Shown: in pieces, positions 5,567 through 9,571 of the stretch
How the letters are laid out: each line of letters starts with the position of its first letter
Position numbering within the stretch: position 1 is the stretch's first letter
From: Chloroflexota bacterium
Lineage (GTDB): Bacteria > Chloroflexota > Anaerolineae > B4-G1 > SLSP01
DNA: 9,571 nucleotides
Reading direction: 5' to 3'
NCBI GenBank assembly: GCA_022707725.1
Contig: JAKJAB010000107.1
Coordinates: 380 to 9,950, forward strand
Translations under genes and position numbers: made by a program
Notes under the pieces: model-generated
The model's input: only the letters and a program-made list of their open reading frames with translations
Told to the model about the DNA's origin: nothing
Databases searched by the model: none

Positions 5567-7184
5567 ACGAGCAGTATTATATGCGCGCGTGAGTAGCGAT
5601 GAAGCAGCAGAGCACGGCTACAGTCTGACAACACAAATACGGGAATGTCAAAAGTACGCTGATGAGCACGGATATCAAGTCGTCGCCGAAATACGCGATG
5701 ATTGCAGTGGAGCTATACCAGTGGCTGAACGTCCAGGCGGTATGCAAATCTATGAGTTGCTTGAGCAGAAACAGGTAGATGCCGTGGTGCTCTACACGAT
5801 AGATCGCACTACCCGTGATGAAAGAGATTATCCTATAGAGTACCTCATATTCCTTCGTGACGTCCAGGATGCAGACGCAGAGCTGCATTATGTCGATACT
5901 GGAAAGAGTGAAGGAAACATCGTTGATTTATTTAGAGCCTGGCAAGCTGGTGAAGAACGACGGAAAATCAGAGAGCGAACTATGCGCGGACGACGCGAGA
6001 AAATTCGTCAAGGTAAATTTCCCGGAAATGGCCCTCGTTGTTTTGGCTATGATATTGTTGGGCAAGGGCGAGATGCAAAACTCGTTATCAACGAGAAAGA
6101 AGCTGAGATCGTTCGGATGATTTTTCAGATGTACACCGAAGGTAACGAAGGTGTGCTCTTGGGGGTACAAGGAATTGCGGACAAACTCACAGCAATGAAT
6201 GTATTGTCCTATGGTGACAAAGTCGAGAGTGTGGGTAAAAAGCGCGGAACAGGTGTATGGACCCCTGGGCAGGTATACCCCATACTCAAAAGAGAAACCT
6301 ACATTGGGGTGTGGTGGGCCTATCAGTGGAAAATGGTAAAAGACCCACTAACACGGCGAAAGCATAGAGTTAAGCGACCACGCAATGAGTGGGTAGGTAT
6401 TCCTGTTCCGGCTATTATCAGCGAGGCTACCTGGAAAGCTGCTCAATTACGTTTGGCGGAGGGACGACAGATGTCGAAGCGTAACAACTCAAGGCATCAG
6501 TATCTGATGGCCCGGCGTATGACATGCGCGCACTGCGGGTATCGTATTCAGGGCAGACCCTGTTGGACGAAAGGCAAAGTCTACCTTTACTATCACTGCA
6601 ACGGCAAATGTCGCAGCATCACAGATGGAAAATGTGATCTGCCAAGTTATCCAGTTGAGGCCGTCGACAACCTCATCTGGCAATGGGTCCGCGATCTGTT
6701 CCAGGATATGGAAAAAATGGACCAAGGACTTGAGCAAATACAGCAGAACACAGAGGGGAAATGCAAAGCCCTTTACGCAAGATTGGAGGCGATAGATAAA
6801 CTGAGGGAAGATAACACCCGGCGGGACGACATGCTACTTGACCTATACCTGGACAAAGCTATCAGCAAAGAGAAACTGCAGGCACGACGTGAACAGTACG
6901 AGAAAGCGGACGCTGAATTACTGGCTGAGCGTGAGGATATCCTAAAGCAAATCGATCACACAAAACTCACCGATCAACAGATTCGCACCATTAAGCAGCT
7001 TGCTGCGGTCATAGGACCCGGGTTGGAAAAAGCCGATCTCGATTTTGCCCTTCGACAACAGTTTATCCGCGAACTCAGAGTAACAGCAAAACTCGCCGTT
7101 GAAGACGGCGAACGCATCATCTATGTGCAATGCATCATCCCTGACAGTGAAACGCGTTTGTCGATTGACTCAGCAACAAGTTAA
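5559..7184 (+). CDS. Large serine recombinase (site-specific integrase)
   Basis: A 541-residue protein. ATG 5559 is chosen because AAGGAG (5546-5551) sits 7 nt upstream and the resolvase fold begins at once (KRAVLYARVSSDEA); a longer frame from 5487 adds 24 residues without family character. Catalytic domain: YARVS with nucleophile Ser12, DRTTRD (82-87) and the basic linking helix ending near residue 155. Recombinase domain: about 160-300, including FGYDI and the TYIGVWW segment. Zinc ribbon: CAHC (323-326) with Cys347, Cys351 and Cys359. A coiled coil follows at about 385-465, then a C-terminal tail. This is the architecture of TnpX/TndX/phiC31-type enzymes that join attP and attB by a Ser-linked intermediate. 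The stop codon coincides with the point where the neighbouring vWA gene is broken, so the gene sits at the very end of the integrated element. It is visibly richer in A/T-ending codons than the BREX and vWA genes. Confidence 0.95.
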   Translation: MAKRAVLYARVSSDEAAEHGYSLTTQIRECQKYADEHGYQVVAEIRDDCSGAIPVAERPGGMQIYELLEQKQVDAVVLYTIDRTTRDERDYPIEYLIFLRDVQDADAELHYVDTGKSEGNIVDLFRAWQAGEERRKIRERTMRGRREKIRQGKFPGNGPRCFGYDIVGQGRDAKLVINEKEAEIVRMIFQMYTEGNEGVLLGVQGIADKLTAMNVLSYGDKVESVGKKRGTGVWTPGQVYPILKRETYIGVWWAYQWKMVKDPLTRRKHRVKRPRNEWVGIPVPAIISEATWKAAQLRLAEGRQMSKRNNSRHQYLMARRMTCAHCGYRIQGRPCWTKGKVYLYYHCNGKCRSITDGKCDLPSYPVEAVDNLIWQWVRDLFQDMEKMDQGLEQIQQNTEGKCKALYARLEAIDKLREDNTRRDDMLLDLYLDKAISKEKLQARREQYEKADAELLAEREDILKQIDHTKLTDQQIRTIKQLAAVIGPGLEKADLDFALRQQFIRELRVTAKLAVEDGERIIYVQCIIPDSETRLSIDSATS

Positions 7185-8172
7185 AATTGCCCATTCCAAA
7201 CCCCAGGGTCGTCAGGTAGATATCCTTGCCGGCAGACTCGCGGATGACTTCGAGGATAGACCCCGCCCCAGTGCGACCGACGTTGGCGACGCCGTCGGAG
7301 CAGAGGATCACCCGGTTGATGGCCTCGGCATCGAAGTGTTCCCGCGCCAAACGATAGCCTTCCCGTAAGCCCGCTTCTGCATAGGTTGCGCCTTCTGTAC
7401 GCAATTGTCGAATAGCGCGCAGAATCGTGCTGGCGTTCTGTACTGGGGTATGCTCCAACACCACGCGCGCGTTGCTCCCGTAGACGACGATGCCGATTTC
7501 ATCTGTGGGGCGCAGTTGTTCGACCAACAATTCCAGCGCATCCTTGACCAATTCCAGGCGGTTTTCCATCTGCATCGAGCCGGACACGTCGATAACGAAA
7601 GTGAGGACGGCGTTGGGACGTTCTTCTTCTGGGACTTCGTAGCCCTTAAGGCCCACCCGCACCAGATGGTAGTTTTCCGCGTAGGGCGAAGGCGCGCCAT
7701 CGATGGCGATCCTAAAAGCGCTCTTAGTCGGAGGCTCATAGCCCGACTCGAAGTAGTTGACGTACTCCTCGACGCGCACCGAGTCTTTGTTGGGCAGATA
7801 GCCGTCGCGGATGACGCGGCGCATCACGGTGTACGAGGCCGTGTCCACATCGACGGCAAACGTAGAAAGATTGTCGTCCGCTGTGTCGATACGCGGGTTG
7901 ACGCCGTAGTTCTCGAAGAAAACGTGGCCGTGAGGCTGGTCGTTTGGTTCGTGCGTGCCGCCCGTAGAGGCGCCAAAGACAAGGTCTCCCCCGTCTCTTT
8001 CAACTTCGACTGTCTTTTCCACGACACGTTCGACTGGCGCGGCGGTGGGCTGTGTCAGCTGGTGGACTTCGCGGGTGGCTACGATTTGAGTACGATTTGG
8101 CGGAGCGCAGGCCGATACGATCACAGTCGCCAAAACCAATAGTGCTGTTACGATACAAAATGTGCGGTTCAT
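7135..8172 (-). CDS. vWA-domain lipoprotein, YfbK-like, truncated by element insertion
   Basis: The start at ATG 8172 follows AGGAGGAG with a good spacer; upstream in-frame codons are not needed. The signal peptide ends in a lipobox, VSAC (Cys22), so the protein is probably an extracytoplasmic lipoprotein. Residues about 78-170 match the N-terminal von Willebrand-associated domain of YfbK-like proteins (FENYGVNP, STFAVDVDTASY, RVEEYVNYF). The vWA domain has an intact MIDAS: DVSGSM (195-200), a Thr near 263 and Asp293 in CSDGVANVG. Family members continue after GFGMGN with more vWA sequence and a C-terminal DUF3520-type domain to about 500-600 residues. Here the frame passes into the recombinase gene after residue 329-331 and stops at TGA 7135, adding about 15 foreign residues. 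The product lacks the last strands of the vWA fold and the C-terminal domain and is probably non-functional. Function of the family is poorly defined. Confidence 0.88.
   Translation of the reverse strand: MNRTFCIVTALLVLATVIVSACAPPNRTQIVATREVHQLTQPTAAPVERVVEKTVEVERDGGDLVFGASTGGTHEPNDQPHGHVFFENYGVNPRIDTADDNLSTFAVDVDTASYTVMRRVIRDGYLPNKDSVRVEEYVNYFESGYEPPTKSAFRIAIDGAPSPYAENYHLVRVGLKGYEVPEEERPNAVLTFVIDVSGSMQMENRLELVKDALELLVEQLRPTDEIGIVVYGSNARVVLEHTPVQNASTILRAIRQLRTEGATYAEAGLREGYRLAREHFDAEAINRVILCSDGVANVGRTGAGSILEVIRESAGKDIYLTTLGFGMGNFNLLLSQSTNAFHCQG
7180..7192. other. Probable attachment junction (attR-like) of the integrated element
   Basis: The recombinase ends with TAA at 7182-7184. On the opposite strand the vWA protein keeps its family sequence up to GFGMGN (last codon at 7186-7188) and then loses it within one to two codons. 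The shared core should therefore lie in or next to GTTAAAATTGCCC (7180-7192). The exact crossover cannot be placed without the left end or an uninterrupted homologue. Confidence 0.6.
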
Positions 8173-8174
8173 TG

Positions 8175-8251
8175 TTCTCCTCCTGTTGACTAAACTGATA
8201 GAATTGATTTGTTTTGCCGATCTATGGGTTACATGCACCCCAGGAGGAGAA
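8175..8251 (-). promoter_or_regulatory. RBS and matching anti-SD in the vWA gene leader
   Basis: On the - strand the vWA gene is preceded by CAGGAGGAGAA (8185-8175), then CA and ATG. An exact reverse complement, TTCTCCTCCTG (8251-8241), lies 55 nt upstream, between the end of the upstream gene and the vWA start. In a transcript covering both, an 11-bp helix would hide the whole ribosome binding site. No clear promoter is seen in the 112-nt gap, so the two genes may be co-transcribed. Confidence 0.5.
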
Positions 8252-8284
8252 AGTTCACTGATTTTTCGCAGATCTTTCGATTTA

Positions 8285-8776
8285 TCAGGTCAATCGCACC
8301 TCGAACAAACAGGCTTCGCCGCCACGCAGGAGCGATGCCTTCAGCGTCGCCGTCACCGGCCTTCCCAACGCCGCCTCGAAATTCGCTTGCAGGTTGTGCA
8401 CCGAACATTCGCACAACAAGGGCGACGTCACCCAACCGGCCTGCACGAGATCGCACCCACAAGCGCCAAGGCGCACTTCGATGGCGCCGTCGTCACGCAA
8501 CGTGTAGGTCGAAGCGGGGAAACGGGTCGCCAGTTCCGCCAGCAAACGCGGCACGTCGCCGCCGGCTCGCTCCCAACATTCTCGAAACACCTGCGCCGTG
8601 TACGACCGCGCGCACGCCTGTCCACACTCACGCAGCAGCGTCGCGCGCGCCGCCGCATCCAGATTCTCCAGTCCCCTCACCCACCCACCAATCCAATGAA
8701 ACAAGAAATCTGAAAATTCACCCACTTGGTACACGGATGCACACGGAAAAGACGGATTTTTTACGCTTTTATCCAA
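8285..8776 (-). CDS. Cysteine-rich hypothetical protein, resembles V4R/DUF6144-like proteins
   Basis: A 163-residue frame ending at TGA 8285. Conserved-looking Cys clusters are CGQAC (51-55), Cys67, CGC (106-108), CEC (122-124) and Cys156. The pattern CGC-L-V-x-x-G, then C-x-C, then an F-E-x-x-L-G-R-P-V helix and a final RGGEACLFEVRL strand recalls small-molecule or metal-binding domains related to V4R and to L-2-amino-thiazoline-4-carboxylate hydrolase-like proteins. This is recognition from memory and is not certain. No signal peptide is visible. The first about 20 residues (to VYQVGE) are encoded in DNA resembling the nearby ATCCGTG intergenic repeats, so a later start, possibly GTG 8680, is plausible; neither start has a clear SD. 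The vWA gene follows on the same strand after 112 nt. Confidence 0.6.
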   Translation of the reverse strand: MDKSVKNPSFPCASVYQVGEFSDFLFHWIGGWVRGLENLDAAARATLLRECGQACARSYTAQVFRECWERAGGDVPRLLAELATRFPASTYTLRDDGAIEVRLGACGCDLVQAGWVTSPLLCECSVHNLQANFEAALGRPVTATLKASLLRGGEACLFEVRLT

Positions 8777-8860
8777 CTCAGCGCCCCCTTCTTGTCATTA
8801 TCGTAGACTCTACGTCTAAATTGAGGCTCCGGGCCAAAATTGAACAGTCTCTACGGATTC
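8777..8860. other. Intergenic region between GH1 gene and Cys-rich gene, flanked by ATCCGTG repeats
   Basis: No gene is seen here. A perfect palindrome, CGTAGA-C-TCTACG, lies at 8802-8814. The region is bracketed by an inverted pair, GTACACGGAT (8729-8738) and ATCCGTGTAC (8886-8895), each within a run of related ATCCGTG/CACGG copies that enter the two neighbouring reading frames. Confidence 0.5.
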
Positions 8861-9571
8861 TTAAAAAATCCCTAAAACCCGTGAAATCCGTGTACTATTC
8901 TCCGAAAAGCCGTTGGCGGCGATGACCTGGCGATACCACCGGGCGCTGTCTTTGGGGATGCGCTTTTGCGTTTGATAATCCACCCACACGACGCCGAAGC
9001 GTTGCGTGTAGCCCGCCGCCCATTCGAAGTTGTCCAGCAACGACCAGACGAAGTAGCCTGCCAGCGGGACGCCGTCCTGGATCGCGCGATGTGCTGCGGT
9101 GAAGTAGCGCCGCAGGTAATCCACCCGGCGCGCATCGTGAACCTGTCCGTCGGGGCCGGGCGCGTCGCTGTAGCTGGCGCCGTTCTCCGAGATGTAGAGC
9201 TTGCGTGGGCTGTACTCGCGCCATACGCGCGTCAACACGTTGTACAACCCGTTGGGATAGATTTCCCACCCCATATCGGTCTTGTCGCCCGCAACGACTG
9301 TCACCGGCAGGTTATCCGGCGATTCCCAATCGCGGACAACGTTGCGCGAGTAGTGGTTGATCCCCAGGAAATCCAGCGAGACGCCAATCGCCTCCAGGTC
9401 GCCGGCCTTCACGAAGTCATCCGCGCCCTCCGGCCAATAGCCCAGGCGGCGATAGTGCGCCTCCAACGTCGCCGGATAGCCGCGTCCGAAGGCCAAATCC
9501 AGGAAACGGCGATTGGAAACGCAATCCCGCCATTGGCTCAAGCGCGCGTCGGCGTTGCTGCCCGACGCCGG
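8861..9571 (-). CDS. Glycoside hydrolase family 1 beta-glucosidase (C-terminal part; 5' end outside window)
   Basis: The frame is open to the right edge and gives 236 residues before TAA at 8863-8861. GH1 signatures in order: the N-R-R-F-L-D-L-A-F-G-R-G-Y-P segment, FLGINHYSRNVV, GWEIYPNGLYNVL, and the nucleophile loop LYISENGA with Glu encoded at 9187-9185. The aglycone-site Trp cluster GYFVWSLLDNFEWAAGYTQRFGVV and the terminal KDSARWYRQVI helix follow. GH1 enzymes hydrolyse beta-glucosides and related cellobiose-type substrates with retention; no signal is visible because the N-terminus and acid/base Glu are outside the window. The family normally ends near ANGF; here about 14 extra residues (SENSTRISRVLGIF) are encoded by the ATCCGTG-type repeat. 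It is a chromosomal metabolic gene on the host side of the element junction. Confidence 0.92.
   Translation of the reverse strand, partial: PASGSNADARLSQWRDCVSNRRFLDLAFGRGYPATLEAHYRRLGYWPEGADDFVKAGDLEAIGVSLDFLGINHYSRNVVRDWESPDNLPVTVVAGDKTDMGWEIYPNGLYNVLTRVWREYSPRKLYISENGASYSDAPGPDGQVHDARRVDYLRRYFTAAHRAIQDGVPLAGYFVWSLLDNFEWAAGYTQRFGVVWVDYQTQKRIPKDSARWYRQVIAANGFSENSTRISRVLGIF

Larger units (their letters stand above)
1..7186. mobile_element. Right part of a serine-recombinase integrative element carrying BREX and STAND defence genes
   Basis: The right boundary is supported by the split vWA gene and the adjacent recombinase. The displaced 3' part of the vWA gene would lie at the left boundary, on the - strand, and is not found anywhere to the left in this window. 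The simplest reading is that the element starts before base 1 and includes pglZ, brxL, the NB-ARC gene, the HTH gene and the recombinase. Alternative: BREX was already present and a rearrangement or deletion removed the left boundary. Confidence 0.5.

Noticed and set aside
4788..7192. A 2.4-kb transposon with terminal inverted repeats containing only the HTH gene and recombinase
   Set aside because: The displaced vWA 3' part is not next to 4788, serine recombinases do not need terminal inverted repeats, and the match is only about 12 nt with an indel.
7405..8142. 245-aa + strand frame opposite the vWA gene
   Set aside because: Its composition mirrors the vWA codons and the real vWA motifs are on the - strand with a lipobox and strong RBS.
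8162..8925. Two overlapping + strand frames (183 and 238 aa) opposite the Cys-rich gene
   Set aside because: Arg/Pro/Ser-rich low-complexity shadows crossing intergenic DNA; no family resemblance.
1..9571. CRISPR array, tRNA or rRNA genes
   Set aside because: No regularly spaced repeats beyond the four contiguous heptads at 547-574, and no tRNA cloverleaf or rRNA-like sequence seen by eye.

Overview
The protein families and the long, moderately to highly GC-rich reading frames suggest a Chloroflexota-type bacterium (Anaerolineae or Caldilineae-like). The lineage is inferred from protein style (NB-ARC protein with an HTH-like N-terminus, YfbK-like vWA lipoprotein, GH1 glucosidase, ATCCGTG-type intergenic repeats) and not from a marker gene.

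Layout. (1) Bases 1-2657, + strand: the 3' end of a type 1 BREX phage-defence operon, namely the C-terminal part of pglZ, an 88-nt spacer full of GATTTAC repeats and inverted repeats, and complete brxL. (2) Bases 2828-4675, - strand, converging on brxL and sharing a hairpin terminator with it: a 615-aa NB-ARC/STAND NTPase with an HTH-like N-terminus and two C-terminal membrane segments. (3) Bases 4676-4872: a divergent control region with a consensus sigma70 promoter (TTGACA-N16-TATAAT) that appears to produce a leaderless mRNA for a small excisionase-type HTH protein. (4) Bases 5107-5558: a highly structured leader with hairpins, an intrinsic terminator, a long-range anti-Shine-Dalgarno helix and a 61-aa basic ORF that overlaps the next gene. 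(5) Bases 5559-7184: a large serine recombinase. (6) From about 7186 to the right edge, all on the - strand: a vWA (YfbK-like) lipoprotein gene cut off inside its vWA domain exactly where the recombinase gene ends, a cysteine-rich hypothetical protein, and the C-terminal half of a GH1 beta-glucosidase.

Interpretation. The abrupt loss of the vWA gene at the recombinase stop codon marks the right junction (attR-like) of an integrated element. The missing 3' part of the vWA gene is nowhere in bases 1-7184, so the element probably extends left past the window and carries the BREX genes and the STAND NTPase as cargo. This would make it a defence island mobilised by a large serine recombinase. The HTH gene, structured leader, small ORF and recombinase look like its mobility-control module. 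The most unusual part is the leader RNA: an 11-nt perfect anti-SD lies about 115 nt upstream of the SD of the coupled small ORF, with a terminator hairpin between them. These are readings by eye; no searches or folding programs were run.
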